Below, piece after piece: positions 1 through 11,905 of a stretch of DNA of 64,000 nt. Where the stretch lies: contig OY821786.1 in assembly GCA_963682175.1 (NCBI GenBank), positions 28,728,501 through 28,792,500 on the forward strand, given 5' to 3'. The DNA is from Triglochin maritima. Lineage: Eukaryota; Streptophyta; Magnoliopsida; Alismatales; Juncaginaceae. Both the position numbers and the translations under genes were made by a program. Numbering within the stretch: the stretch's first letter is position 1; every line of letters starts with the position of its first letter. The notes under the pieces are model-generated. The model saw nothing but the letters and a program-made list of their open reading frames with translations, made no database searches and had not been told where the DNA came from.

Positions 1-308
1 ACTTCAATCCTACAAATTGAAATTAATTTACAGTAATTATCATACAAATCAACAATTTAATCCTACAAATAACAATTACATTCAAATTAGTTGATTTAAA
101 AAATTATAATCATTCAACAAAATAAGTTGCTGGCTGTGGAGGTGGTCGTGGGTGGGGCTGGGGGTGGTGGATGTCGGTGGTGGGTGGTGGCTGGGGCTGA
201 GGGTGGTGGTGGCTGGGGCTTGGGTATTTGTGGACGCTGGCGGAGGTGGTTTGGCGCTGATTTGGAGGGATCAGAGCGACGATAGCAGCGGCGTCGGCGA
301 GCGTCATG
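1..308 (-). other. AT-rich DNA plus a short Pro/His-rich open frame under an LTR TATA box
   Basis: Positions 1-109 are AT-rich and show nothing recognisable. On the minus strand an ATG at 305-307 opens a 65-codon frame ending at 110. It is rich in Pro, His, Gln and Ser-Pro (repeated H-H-P-Q-P type words), with no known domain, signal peptide or membrane segment. The ATG lies about 30 bases downstream of the TATAAATAG box (336-344) of the adjoining minus-strand LTR fragment, so an LTR transcript could include it. Composition and length fit a low-complexity gene fragment (extensin-like or an N-terminal tail) or chance. I do not assign a function. Confidence 0.25.
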
Positions 309-610
309 GGTAATTACAAAGGAGGAAGAAGAGTTCTATTTATAGTCATGGAAAAAGGTAATCGGGAACAATCCCCCGATATGGGACTAATGCAACTTCT
401 ACAAATGATTAACAACACATATTACGCAACCACGAGAAGCCAGGTTGGATCCTGAGCATTTTGGACAGCCGATTGGCGGTGACCTTTGGTCGGATTCGAC
501 CTGATTTCGGTTGGCTTCTTTATTACTTCAATGTGCCACATGTAGTGCACTCGAATCAGCTGTTTGAGTCTAGTCCCGAATCTAATTGGCAAAATACCTC
601 ATGACGGTGT
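309..610 (-). repeat. G-family LTR fragment (3' LTR of G1, truncated at both ends)
   Basis: This matches the middle of the G-family LTR in minus orientation: TATAAATAG at 336-344, the conserved block before it (seen again at 7161-7240, 38680-38720 and 62750-62800), a degraded copy of the GACCGCC palindrome near 467-480, and the block ending near 610. The LTR start and U5 are missing. At about 610 the LTR passes directly into the 3' untranslated part of a G element, so a deletion removed the LTR start, the polypurine tract and some leader-side sequence. Confidence 0.75.
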
Positions 611-1955
611 TGTCTCCTGAGGGTTTTCAGCGGATATACCCACAAAATCCGAACATTGATGCAGTATTGAATCTAGCAACACAACTCGTTGGACCTATTT
701 TTGTCGATCATTGGACATGGTAATTCGACAGACACTATATAGGTATTTAGTCCACACACTTAGCCTAATGAACCATTCGTGCAAGTTAGTTACGGACTTA
801 AGTGAAAGACATGGGCAACCTTAACATCCTCAAGTGATACAAAGTGTAATGTCCATTAAGGTTCTTATTTGAATTGTCATTTCTCTTTTTCTTCTTTTTT
901 GTCTTTTTTCTTTTTTTACTAGTTGGTGTGTAATTCTCCAAAGGTCAGGTTTCATGCATCATTGCCTATGAGGACTTACACTATCACATACACCTTTCCT
1001 CGCATCTCCACAAAGGGCGATCCCTACCACCTGTGTAACGGAAGTTCGGTCGGTGCATCCCAAGTCAGATGATTCAAAAGCACCAAGCACTAAGTCCCTT
1101 CAGACCTAATTTCCTAAGTGATAGGAGTTGTGCGAGAAGAGAAAACATCTACTCACTTATTTCTTATCTACACATGAATCAAAACCTCTTTATACTAATA
1201 GACACAAATTATTCGACTCACTAGGTTCAGGGTGGATTTCTTTGTTTATTTCAGTACTGAAACCCTATGATTACTCTCCCCCCGAGGGAAAACCGGGGTG
1301 CATCCTCACGACTAGATAAGACCTAAAGCCAGTGTACTAGATATCCTAATGCATCAAGTTCAAGTTAATTTTGGGAGTTTTCTTTTTTACTTTACCTCTC
1401 AATGGTTTTGCACATGCTAAACATACACAAAACTCACAAAACATTTTCTTTTACAAATACATTAAGATTTTGAAAGAAATGTGAAAATTTAAAGCACAAG
1501 GCAAACAAAAGAAGACAAGTCACTAAAAGATATTGGAAAACAGATATATCGATATTAAATGCAACACACTAACATGACCTTATCAATACAAACAAAATAA
1601 AACAAAACAAAAGGAGAAAGACTCGACTATGTACACACGTAAAACACACCCTACACTTACTGCATGCACTATCCTGAATGAATGTGAGCATGATACTACA
1701 TGAATTTATGCATGAAAAAGAAAAGATCTCACCAATGTGAAGCACAGAGGGAAGTTCATGGTTGTTGATGGATACAAACCTGAATTCCCTTCAAAACCTT
1801 TGACATACTAAAGAAGGGATACAAATATGTGAAAAAAATGGGGCCCAAATACACAAACGTTGGAGCCCACAACAATCAATGCTCATTGGTTGAGCCTTTT
1901 ATTGTTTTTTTAATATAACTATGTACACAAATAAGTTCCCATCTTCATTTGTCAA
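611..1955 (-). repeat. G1 internal 3' untranslated region
   Basis: No coding potential. The sequence is homologous on the minus strand to the 3' untranslated stretches of G2 (8928-9864 plus 11263-11905), of G3 (61302-61652 and 63273-63570) and of G4 (39197-39698, 48843-49258 and 52153-52800). Shared landmarks include the block at 720-860 and the block at 1540-1750. The short open frames here are shadows. Confidence 0.75.
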
Positions 1956-3560
1956 AGACATCAAATGGGAACCTCAAAATTGGTCAATGCACATAGAATG
2001 GGAACATGACACCACACGTGGCCAAAATACTCATGCATGCCCCCCCTCACAAAGAGCACAAGATGAAAGGAGAGGTTCATGAATTGGATGCAAAAGCTTT
2101 TGATTCAAATGATAAAACTGAAAGAGCTCGAACCTCTCAAGAGTTTGGGAAATATTGTGTAATGGAAGAAGAGTTTCTCCCGTTACGGTACTGAAGTTAT
2201 GATCGTAAATCCAAACTCTCAACCAACAGGCTGGTGGGTCGAAACAAGATCAAGAACCTCATTATGCATGTCCGACTCACCAGGCGAACAGAAAGTGGGT
2301 CTCTTACCCAAGGTATTCTTTAATAAAACTCCCAATACCCTCATTGGCAATGAAGTTGTTTGATGTTCCATCATTTCCAAGATGATCAGGAACAATAGTG
2401 AGAGGCACACTCTCATCAAGTCGTATGAAGTTAAGCGTACTAGGGAGCTCTTGCTCCACCATAGGTGAGTCCTTAAGAGGCACAACAACAAGATCTTGTG
2501 GCTTTAGGGCCACGGGACAAAAAGGTAAGGTACAATCTTGTGTCGACTCATAATGAAGCTGGTCCATGCTATTCTCGATTTGAATCGAATCCTCCACCAA
2601 GTGATCGTGAATTGAAACCCCAAGTCCCTCAGACTGACAAGGTGTTTTACTCTAAAAGATTGTGCTTTGAATTTGTTGATGTGATGGTGGTTCAATATCA
2701 AAAGATGAATCCTCATGGTGACAAGAAAGGCCACACACCTCACGTTCACTTATTTGTTGTGTGATTTGACTCACTTGCATTTCCATAGTTTGCAAGGAAT
2801 TTTGAGTGGACTTCAACATATTTTGAGTGGTTTCCATGAACGTTTGGAGGGTTTGTTCTAAGGAGTCAAGTTTGGGGTCAACTGTGAGGTTCAAGTCAGA
2901 ATTTGAGAAATTGTTGGGTTGGATGTTGTGGGTTGAGAATGAGTCCAATGATTGGTCATGGGTGGTGGCTGGTAGGGATATGGGTATTCAGGAGGAGGAT
3001 AATGGGGTGGGCATGATGTATAAAAATTTGAATAAGTATTGTCTCCCATGAATCCATCCCTCTCAGGTTGTACGCGGATGCTTAATGGTCACATCAAGCA
3101 TATTGGGAAAATATATGCTCATACTCAGACTCTGGGGGAACATAAGCACATTCCCCGATAACATGACCACTCAACCCGCAACAGTCACACGGTACGGCTA
3201 CTGGAGCCACCGGTGCACTCATGTCGTCTACCGCACACATGAAAGATGCCAAAGTTTATTGTAATGTCTTAGTTTGTTGACCAGCATATGATCCAACATA
3301 ACTAGACGGTATTCTAGCAGTCGGTGCCTCTCTCATGTTACCCCATTTTGAAGATTGCTCAGCCACACAATTAAGATTGTCCCAACCATACGTTTGTCTG
3401 AGACACCCCAGGTTGCATGGGTCCGGAATACCAGGGAGAATAGTCCTAGTCCCAACAATGAAATGCGTGATCACCTATGTTACCACCCATCTTGACAAAG
3501 AACTCTCGGGTCGACCACTCTCACCACCATGTTGCCAAGCTCGCAAAAAGTGATTGACTT
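1956..3560 (-). pseudogene. G1 gag remnant with zinc knuckle, protease missing
   Basis: Degenerate gag of the minus-strand Gypsy-like element G1. Seen directly: a CX2CX4HX4C zinc knuckle at 3148-3189 (residues C-x-x-C-G-L-S-G-H-x4-C), which would bind the element's RNA, and a gag C-terminal helical segment at 2652-2948 that aligns with G4 gag at about 54440-54570 (repeated 'L..TMEMQVSQ' pattern). A fragment at 2304-2600 resembles the family's C-terminal segment ('ALKPQD' against 'ALEPQD' of G3). No protease DLG motif lies between them, although G2, G3 and G4 have one there, so an internal deletion removed it. Several frameshifts and stops are present. The end of the C-terminal segment lies near 1956-1975. 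Confidence 0.7.
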
Positions 3561-4612
3561 GACCTTAAAATGCTAACAAAGAGTGTAAAAGGGAGGAGAC
3601 TATAACGTAGAGGAAGGTGAGAAGAACATGACTCTGAGGAGAAGGGAAGAATCCCTAAAAACTAACGTGGGTAAAGGGTGAGGGTAGAAGCCTAGTCTAG
3701 CAAACACGGCTCAAACAAGTTTAGGCTGGCTATGGGTCCTTACAGCTAGACGACGCCTAATTGCAAGATCACACGGCTTCAACACGCCTCACCTCCCTAC
3801 AACGATGACCACAAATCCCAGCAAATGTGGCAAGATCCGGAGATCTCGTCTCTCCTACTATTGACAAAGTGGGCAACATCAATCAGGCTATGACGGTCGT
3901 GACCGGATCACTCTCCTAATGCGCCCAACTCTTAGTGGCCAATGTCTACTTGATTTTAGATTAAGGCTTTACTTGAGTGTGGTTTGTGGGGCTAAGGGAG
4001 GGGTGATGAAATCCCCCACCTTATCTTGAAGACTATATGAGGTGCCCTTTAAGATGTTTTGAATCCTGAATCTATCAATAACCTCACCAATCAATCACTT
4101 GCCTCACTCTTGTCCCGATGCACCTTACTAACTAATGCATGTTTTAAACATGCATGAATGAGAGAACGGGTGCACGTACCACACGCCAGCAATTGACTAC
4201 GAGAAATTAAAACAAATGACAAACAAGATGCGTGCAAGGTCTAGAAATGATGCATGACCTAGATGGCAAATAATCTAGTTTTTTGTTTTGAGTTTTAGGG
4301 TCCAAGTTGTCTTAAAATTGGGATTGATTATTGATCCGGGGGCAAACTACAAGCCACAACATGCCAAATTGAGCCCCAAACCTCTATATTGAAACCTGAA
4401 ATAACTAGAAAAAGGAGAGAGCAAGCTCAGCTCACCAGGACGCCAGTTGGCGGTCCACCACCGCTGATTGGCGGTCTGTTTCTTTCTGTTTGCCTCCAAA
4501 CATCTCCTGGTGCCTCCCATTGATGATACAAAGTCCCTGCTACAACCAAAAACTAAAGACAAAAGATTAAACCCACTTAAATCGTCCAAACCAGAGTCTG
4601 GACAGAGCACCT
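3561..4612 (-). repeat. G1 5' leader (untranslated)
   Basis: Region between primer-binding site and gag on the minus strand, homologous to 55945-56976 (G4) and, in the other orientation, 36437-37536 (G3). It has no long frame. Near 4440-4482 it carries two copies of the CGCC(A/T)..TTGGCGGTC motif that also occurs in the U3 of the LTRs. Confidence 0.75.
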
Positions 4613-4629
4613 CCCTGGCAACGGCGCCA
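4613..4629 (-). promoter_or_regulatory. Primer-binding site, tRNA-Asp type (G1)
   Basis: On the minus strand the sequence reads TGGCGCCGTTGCCAGGG, six bases inside the LTR end. It is complementary to the 3' end of plant tRNA-Asp(GUC) with one mismatch. This is the usual primer of the Athila/Tat branch of plant Ty3/Gypsy elements. Confidence 0.85.
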
Positions 4630-4943
4630 AAAACTTGTTGTGTTCATTTTAATACCGCAAGTGCACGACGTCGGTGTAGACGTGGCAAATACGGGTCGAT
4701 CCACAGGGAGGTGTGTCGACTCTGGTTCATTCGAAGGTAAGTGGGAAAAGATGGGAGAAGATGTTTATTATGCTAAACTAGTAAGCATAAACAAGGAAAT
4801 GATAGCACGCAACAATGAAACTAAACTAACTAAGACAACATGGTGGAATTCAGGAATGGAAACCCCTAAGGGGTGGAGTGTGTGCACATATGAAGTGAAA
4901 TAAGTGATGAATGAGGCATGTAAGCATGTATGTGTGTGTCTTC

Positions 4944-6439
4944 TGTAGGATCGTGAGGGTCTCTAATTCTAATCACTTTTATCCCTAATTACCTACTTGT
5001 TTAACGATCAAAGATATGCAGCAGAATTTAAAACTAAACAAGCAAGTAGAGAATAGAAAATGCAAACCACAAGGAGTCCGGGGATATTTATAGAGGTTTG
5101 GGCACCCCACCTGGGTCCTAGTCCTCTCTTGCAAGATCCGCTCACGACAACACTAACCACTCCCCTTTCTGGGCCTGGAGAGAACGTATTTACAATCTTC
5201 AAACTCGCGAACAACCCTCGCCGAGCTTGGATCCTCCTCTCACAATCCGAGAGGGACACTTCTGGATCTTACCGAAGTCTATACTCTTGTCATGGGCTTT
5301 CACCAAGACCCTTGCTTCTTTGACAACAATGGAGTGGAACAACACTCTAATCTTGAGCACACTTGAGTGAGAATAGGATTTAAGACTAAAGTGTGGAAGG
5401 TTTGAGGCTTGGAGTGTTTGGAGCTTTCTCTCTAATTTAGGGGACAAATAGTAGTTGGAGAGTTGTGTTAAAATGTGTTTTACAACTCTATTTATAAGCT
5501 CCAAAAGAGTTATAGCCGTTGGGGATGAATTGGGTAAAGGTTGTGTAAGATACATAAAACAGAAACTGACAGGACCTAATTCTGAGTAAGTTCGGTCGAC
5601 CAGATCGGGTTGTTCGGTTAACCGTTTGGCAATTTATATTAAGGTTCGGTCGACCGGTTAAGTAACCGTCAACCGCCAAAGGCTACAATCTTGGTACACT
5701 TAAGTGATCGGTCGAACACCGAGATAGGTTCGGTCGACCGATTCACACCAGGTACTTTGGGATTGACAAATAAGATCATATTCGGTCGACCGAAACAAGG
5801 TCCACGGTCGACCGAAAACGATAGGCACTTTGGGTTTGTCAACGGACATAAGTTTGGTCGACCGATACACAAAATCTATTTGGGGTATTTGGAGATAATA
5901 CGAATACGATCGTTGGGTATAATACGACAAAACAAACGGTCGGAAAAAATGTTTAACTCGGTCGACCGAAAAAGATCTGGACGGCCAATCGAACTTGGGC
6001 AGTTAAACACTAACAGGATATATGATCACTCAGTCGACCGAATGGTCTGTTTCGGTCGACCGAATGTGGGCAGATTGTTCAAGTTTTGGTTTAGTGTTTT
6101 TCGGTCTAAAGTTTGGGTGATCTATTGAAGTCCAAATTATGTGAAATTTTGTGTGTGACTTCTATAGGGAACCTAGTGTGTGTTTGAGTAGTTTTTAGCT
6201 CAAGTATGCTCAATTACAAAAAGTTCCTAAGACTCAAAGAAATACAAATTACATGTCTTCAAATGAGCTTAATTACATGTCTTGACTTGATTTCCTTTCT
6301 TCCTTGAGTCTTGATCACCTGTAGATGTTAGCACAAAGCAATATATATGCAATGCAATATGTGTGCTACTCTACATGATCACAATTAATATTAGGTTGAT
6401 TAAATCATCAAAACATAAATTAAGGCCAAAAAGCCAACA
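4944..6439 (-). mobile_element. Solo LTR, family A (Copia-like), TSD TCTTC
   Basis: The insert begins TGTAGGATCG and ends AAGCCAACA. It is flanked by TCTTC at 4939-4943 and 6440-6444. Removing it and one TCTTC restores continuity with the G LTR (compare 61960-62050). A TATAAATAGAG box read on the minus strand (5489-5505) puts the LTR in minus orientation, sense start TGTTGGCTTT. No internal coding region is present, so it is a solo LTR of 1496 bp. Open frames at 5691-6128 and 5199-5555 lie wholly inside it and are not genes. The family is probably Copia, from the TGTTGG start, but this is not proven. Confidence 0.85.
5593..6062. repeat. CGGTCGACCG palindrome array in U3 of family A LTR
   Basis: Six exact 10-base palindromes: 5647-5656, 5731-5740, 5783-5792, 5805-5814, 5959-5968 and 6053-6062. 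Near copies lie at 5593, 5709, 5855 and 6031. Most are preceded by TT and followed by AA or AT, extending the symmetry. The array lies about 90-560 bases upstream of the TATA box in the LTR sense direction, the position of an enhancer. Confidence 0.9.
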
Positions 6440-7322
6440 TCTTCATGCATAGGAAGTTTCTAAAGATTTGGCAAAACCTATCAATCGATTCACACAACGT
6501 ATCGGCAATTATGACTTGATTAGCATAAGACTAGGCTCAACATAAGAAGTGTCTAAAGATATGGGAAGACTCATCAAAAACCATGAACTCGTGTGAAGAA
6601 CAAAACTAAGCATGGGAGGTGTCTAAATCTTATGGCACAACCCATCAAAATAAAATTTCTTCAATCAATCAAGCAAGCAAACACAAATACAAACACATAA
6701 CTAACATGGAGCATATTCAACAGGAAATTTCAGTCATTAAACATGAGGAAACTAAGCATGGGAAGTGTCTAAATCTGATGGCAAAACCCATCCAAAATCC
6801 CCCAACATGTAGATGATTAAAATACCCCCGATGAACATATAAACATGCAAGTCTACACAATAAAAAATTCATCAAATATCCAAACTTCACAACATATATG
6901 TACATCATCTCCACCCCCAAAGGGGGATGGAACTACTCACTAATCATTAAGAAAAGAAGACAAAACGAAATTAAACAAAGCATGCAAGAATTAAAAGAGA
7001 AGACAAAAACAAACTAAGAAAATTTATTTTATTTACATTACTCACATTACAAGTAGCATTCTTATCTACATAAGTTTTGCTCCAAGGTTTACTCTAAGTA
7101 GAGTGAATGCCATCAAGCAATGAGTATTAGAAAGGAGAAGGAAGAGTTCTATTTATAGTCATAGAAAAAGGTAATCAGGGACAATCCCCCGATGTGGGAC
7201 TAATGCAACTTCTACAAATGAATAAAAACAACATATTACACAACCACGAGAAGCCGGGTCAGATCTTGAGCATTTTGTACCACCAATTGGTTGTCTAGGA
7301 CCGCCAATCGATGGTCACTTTT

Positions 7323-7447
7323 TGATTGATATCAAATCATGCATATATTTGTGTCTTATATCATCTACTTTTAACCTAAGTAATGCTACGTAATGAGTTT
7401 TATGTTTAAGTTTCAGGAATAAAATAAGTGAGAAGAAGAGACACATC
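7323..7447 (+). repeat. First about 115 bases of a G-family LTR (G2 5' end)
   Basis: Begins TGATTGATATCAAATCATGC, the same start as the LTRs at 11906 and 63571, and follows them to about 7437. It then breaks off and joins gag coding sequence. The rest of the LTR, the primer site, the leader and most of gag are deleted. Confidence 0.75.
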
Positions 7448-8170
7448 ATGTGTCTAAGTTTCATGACAATGGAGCCGAACCCTGAGGTTCCATTGTCTCA
7501 TCATGTGTCGAAAGAATCAGAGTTGGAGGTTCCTTCACAAGACACTTATGCCCCAAAGGTGCCTTTTCTTGAGTGCCTGAAAAAGAAAACTTCATTTCAG
7601 CATGACAAGATGCTTGAGATCTTTCGGCAAGTTAAGGTGAACATTCTGTTGTTGGAGGTGATTCAACAGATGTCTCAATATGCCAAGGTTCTCATGGATT
7701 TATGCACCAAAAATAGAAAAATTCAGGTTCCTAAGAAAGCTTTTCTTGCGGCAAATTTAAGTTCATTGTTGGCACAACCCACGCAATTTAAATACAAAGA
7801 CCCTGGTTGCCGTACTATTTCTTCTGTGATTGGTGAGGTATCAATACATTGAGCTTTATTGGACCTAGGTGCATCAGTCAATCTACTGTCGTATTCGGTC
7901 TACGTCCACCTCGGTCTTGGAAACCTCAAACAAACAAAAACCACTCTGCAACTGGCTGATAGGTCAATGAAGAAACTGAGGGGTGTGGTGGAAGATGTTC
8001 TAATCAAATTGGGTGAGTTCATTTATCCGGTCGATTTTATTGTTTTGGATACTGAACTTGTGCCAAACCCACTTGGACAAATTCCTGTTATTTTGGGGTG
8101 ACCATTTCAAGCGACTTCCAATGCCTTGATCAATTGTTGTAATGGTCTGATGCACTTGACATATGGAAGT
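7448..8170 (+). pseudogene. G2 gag C-terminus and retropepsin-like protease, two in-frame UGA codons
   Basis: The frame at 7448-7852 is gag C-terminal sequence ('FRQVKVN.LLEVIQQM.QYAKVL', shared with G3 and G4). It ends in UGA at 7850-7852. The same frame continues into an aspartic protease: LLDLGASVNLL (catalytic D-L-G-A-S) directly after the UGA, the LQLADRS strand, the VEDVLIK.GEF.YPVDFIVLD core, and QIPVILG, which is followed by UGA at 8099-8101 and then PFQATSNALIN. Its expected roles are cleaving the Gag polyprotein and, through gag, packaging element RNA in cytoplasmic particles. Both UGA codons recur at the same sites in G3. G4 has sense codons there. Confidence 0.8.
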
Positions 8171-8927
8171 CAATGTGCTGATTCCTCATCTTCACCATTA
8201 GGAAGCAGTCAGGTGCCTTTGATGACCCTGTTGAGGTCAATCCTATCCACGACAGGGATGAGAACGAAGTTGAAGGCACCTTTAAGTATTTCAAAGAGTT
8301 GTTCGATGGAGATCCTGATGGTTGTAAAGATGTTTCAACTGGGCTAGCACAAGAAGGTGCATTATCTTATGATCATGTGGCCTTTGTGCCACATCCTTTC
8401 GATCATGTGACTCTTGAACCACAAGATACCATTTTTGTAGCCTCTAGGCCACCCACTCTTCACTCTATATAAGTTGAGGACCCAATGTGGGTTAAGAATC
8501 AACCACCTAATACCCTACATTTCAAACAACTATACATAGATTCATCTCTCATTTATGCCTCCTATCTTTCTCATTCTCAAGAGACATCAAACGACCACAA
8601 TGCTTATAAGGGTGTCAAGTGGTCAAGCAATTCTGTTTCTAGACCTCGCCATCTGGGTAATAAGTCAGGGGTTTCACCTTGTGTGAATAAAATGATCCAG
8701 TGCACCCAAATGTCAGTTGGAGGGTATATATTGATGATCCTCAGCTCTGTCGTGCACTGGAAACATATTTGTTTCCATTTCCTTTCACAGACCCTAGTTT
8801 TGAGAGGCATGTACCACCATCCTTGGTTCATAAATCTCTCAACAATCCTCCTGTTTCTTATGTTGCAAGTCCATGCAGTTGCATTTCTGGCTCGAGAGAT
8901 GGCGGATTCCCATTTGATGTCCCTTGA
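8171..8927 (+). pseudogene. G2 family-specific C-terminal segment (no RT, RNase H or integrase)
   Basis: After the protease, where Gypsy elements normally carry reverse transcriptase, lies a segment of unknown function. Pieces are readable at 8485-8700 ('MWVKNQPPNTLHFKQ') and, after a 2-base deletion near 8695, at 8700-8927, beginning MHPNVSWRVYIDDPQL and ending FPFDVP with a stop. G3 (60561-61301) is closely similar. G4 (52801-53316) is distantly similar but keeps the MHP start and the FSFDVP end. No YxDD, DEDD-type RNase H or HHCC integrase motif is visible. Confidence 0.75.
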
Positions 8928-11905
8928 CAAATGAAGATGGGAGCTCATTTTTGTACATAGTTATATTTTAAAGAAAAAAAGACAAAAAGACTCCAAGAGT
9001 GAGCATAGGTTGTCGTGGGCTCCAAACCTTGTGTATTTGGGCCACATTTGTTTCACGTATTTGTTTCTCTTCTTACGTATCTCATAGGTTTTGAGGGGAA
9101 TTCGGGTTTGTGTCCATCAACATGACCACAAAAATTTCCTTGTGCTTCAAAGTTTGGTGAGATCTTAACTCTTTCATGCAAAAATTCATGTAGTATCATA
9201 CTCACAATCATTGAGGACAATGCATGAAGTAAGTGTACATAGTCGAGTCTTTCTCCTTTTGTTTTGATTTCTTTTGTTTGCATTGTTAGGGACATGTTAG
9301 TGTGTTGCATTTAATATTAACATATCTGTTTGCCATGATCCTTTAGTGACTTTTCTTCTTTTGCTTGTCTGGTGCTTTAAAATTTTCATTTCTTTCAAAA
9401 TCTTCATGTGTTTGCGAAAGAAAATATTTTGTGGGTTTTGCGTGTGTTTGGCATGTGCAAAACCGTCGAGAGGAAAGTAAAAGGAAGCCCCCAAAATTGA
9501 CTTGAACTTGATGCATTAGGATATCTATTACACCGGTTTTAAGTCTTATATAGTCGTAAGGAAGCACAACAATTTTCTCTCGGGGGAGAGTAATCATAGG
9601 GTTTCAGTACTCAAATAAATAAAGAAGTCCACCGTGAACCTAGTGAGTCAAATAATTCGTGTCTGTTAGTATAAGGAAGTTTGTTGTCATCAGGGACCCT
9701 TAAACTCTTGTTGTGAAACTTTAAGTGTAGGGGTTTTGGTTCCAATGTAGATAAGAACTAATTAAGTGGTGTTCTCTCTTCTCTTACGGCTCCTATCACT
9801 CGAAAAATTAGGTCTGAGGGGACTTAGTACCTGGTGCTCTCGGGTCATCTGACTTGGGATGCACTAATTGACATCACATCATGCATACATTCGTGTCTTA
9901 TATGCTCTATTTTGAACCTAAGCAATGCTATGTAACGAGTTTTATGTTTAAGTTTCATGAATAAAGAGGTTTTAGAAGAAGAGATAAAAAGGACCAAAAT
10001 GTGAGAAAATGGTTGATCGGTGAGATTTATGGACCGATGTGCAAGAGGGAATGACCTACATGCAAGCCAAGAGAATCATTTAGCAAATTGAGAAACTCCA
10101 CACCATCATGAGGAGTATTATGACAATTCCGCTCGTATCTAGATCCCTATGGCTAAACCGGGTGCACCTAACATTAACAGCTGGAGATGGAAAGGCAGCA
10201 GATGAATACTAGTTGGATCCGACATTTTATGTCCGCCAATCAGCAGCCATGGACTGTCAACTGGCGACCCATTATGATCCAAATTAAACAATCTTTGGCT
10301 CAAATGTTGGTTATGTTGTTTATATCCATGTTTGGAAGGTTTCATTAGTCCCACATCGGGGGATTGTCCTCGATTACCTTTTTTCATGCCTATAAATAGA
10401 ACTCTTCTTCCTCATTTGTATTTATCATTGCTTGGTGGCATTCTCTCTACTTAGAGTAAGCCTTGGATCAAACTCAAGTGGAGAAGAATGCTACTTGTAA
10501 TGTGAGTCATGTAAATAAAATATTTTTTCTTAGTTTGTTTTAATGTTGTCTTCTCTTTTATTTCTTGCATGCTTAACTTAAATTTATTTTGTCTTAGTAG
10601 AAGTAATTAGAATGTTTCATTTTCTTAATGTAGTTTGTAGTTTAATAAGTAGTGAGTCCCCCTTTGGGGGTGGAGTTGATGTTTATACATGTCATGAAGA
10701 ATGTGATGAATACTATATTTTGTTTTATGTGATGAATGTGGGTATGCTTGTTTGAATAAAAGAGAATACTTAACTTGATGATTTCTGCCATAATCGTTAG
10801 GTACATCACATGCTTGTTTAGGTTCTTCATAACAAACTCGTTTATGCTCATGTAATCAACTAGATTAGTGATTTGGATGATAGGTCTTGCCACAACCATT
10901 AGGTACTTCCTATGCATAAAAACACAACCTACACTTGTGCCCTATCGAATGCATTCCTCATAACTTTATTTCATGTGTACCTACTCTACCCTTTGGGGGA
11001 TTTTCTTCATGATCCTCATCTTGCTTTGATATTGCTTAGTTTAGTTTGTTTCAATTCCTCTCGCTATCGTCTTCTTTGTTCGTTGATTGCTAGTTTAGTG
11101 TAGCTTAGTTTAGTGTAATCAAACTCCTTCTTCCCCTTTATTTTCCACTTGATTTCCGAAGAATCAGAGATGACACACCTCCCAGTGGATCGATCCGTAC
11201 TTGTCTTGTCTTCACTGACGGTCGTGCACTTGCGGTTTAAACTAAATTTCACAATCATGCACCGACTGAACTCCCATTACACGGGTGGTAGAGATCGCCC
11301 TATGTCGAGATTTGGGCGAACGTATACGTGATAGTGTAAGTCCTCACAGGTAATGATGCATGAAATCAGACTCTGGGAGAATTAAACAACAACTAGTTGT
11401 AATTCCTAATGCTCCAAAAAGAAAAAATTGGAAAAAATGAGAAAGAAAAAAATGGAAAAAATACAAATAAGAATCTTAATAGACTTTAAACGATGTATCA
11501 CTTTAGGATGTTAAGGTTGCCCATATCTTTCACTTAAGTCATTAATTAACTTTCACGAATGGTTCCCTAGGCTAGGTGTGTTGATTTAATACATATATAG
11601 AGTCGGACCGTAGAATTACCGTGTCCAATGATCGACAAAAATGAGTCCATCGAGTCGTGTTGCTAGGTTGAATAATGCATCTATGTTTGGATTTTGTGGG
11701 TATATTCGTTGAAAATCCTTAGGAGACACCACTCCTGTCCTTGGCGACAAGGGGGTTTAACGGCTTGTTGCACACGCTAAGTGTAACCGTGATTCGTACG
11801 AAAGTGAGTTAGGATTTATCTTATTCTCCATTTTGTGTTTTCCTTTCGTAGTTTCTCTTTTCGTAGTTTTGCTTGGAACTAGCAAAAACTAGGTGTAGGG
11901 GTATT
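8928..11905 (+). repeat. G2 3' untranslated region with polypurine tract, interrupted by a solo LTR
   Basis: Two blocks, 8928-9864 and 11263-11905, join when the solo LTR at 9865-11257 and one TGCAC are removed. Non-coding and homologous to the other G elements. The purine-rich stretch just before the LTR (AGGTGTAGGGG at 11891-11901) is the likely polypurine tract. Confidence 0.75.
9865..11257 (+). mobile_element. Solo G-family LTR, TSD TGCAC
   Basis: Begins TAATTGACATC (first G changed to A) and ends CACAATCA. It is flanked by TGCAC at 9860-9864 and 11258-11262. TATAAATAG at 10391-10399 and the CGTGCACTTGCGG block near 11224 give plus orientation. Length 1393 bp. Degraded palindromes lie at 10225-10275. 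Confidence 0.88.

Larger units (their letters stand above)
4636..7320 (-). repeat. G1 5' LTR (minus), interrupted and truncated
   Basis: LTR end TGTTGTG... (plus-strand reading) at 4636, with the family's CGCAAGTGCACGAC block at 4658. The LTR stops at 4943, resumes at 6445 after the inserted solo LTR, and runs to about 7320, with TATA at 7149-7157 and two partial CCGCCAAT palindromes near 7290-7315. The first roughly 250 bases expected upstream (in minus sense) are missing because the LTR abuts the plus-strand LTR start at 7323. Confidence 0.8.

Noticed and set aside
5593..6062. Regularly spaced short palindromes considered as a CRISPR-like array
   Set aside because: Spacing is irregular (22-145 bases), the unit is only 10 bases, there are no cas genes, and the context is a plant LTR.
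5691..6128. 145-codon plus-strand open frame full of Gly-Arg-Pro words
   Set aside because: Lies entirely inside the family A solo LTR. The open frame is produced by the CGGTCGACCG palindromes, which encode similar residues in several frames on both strands.
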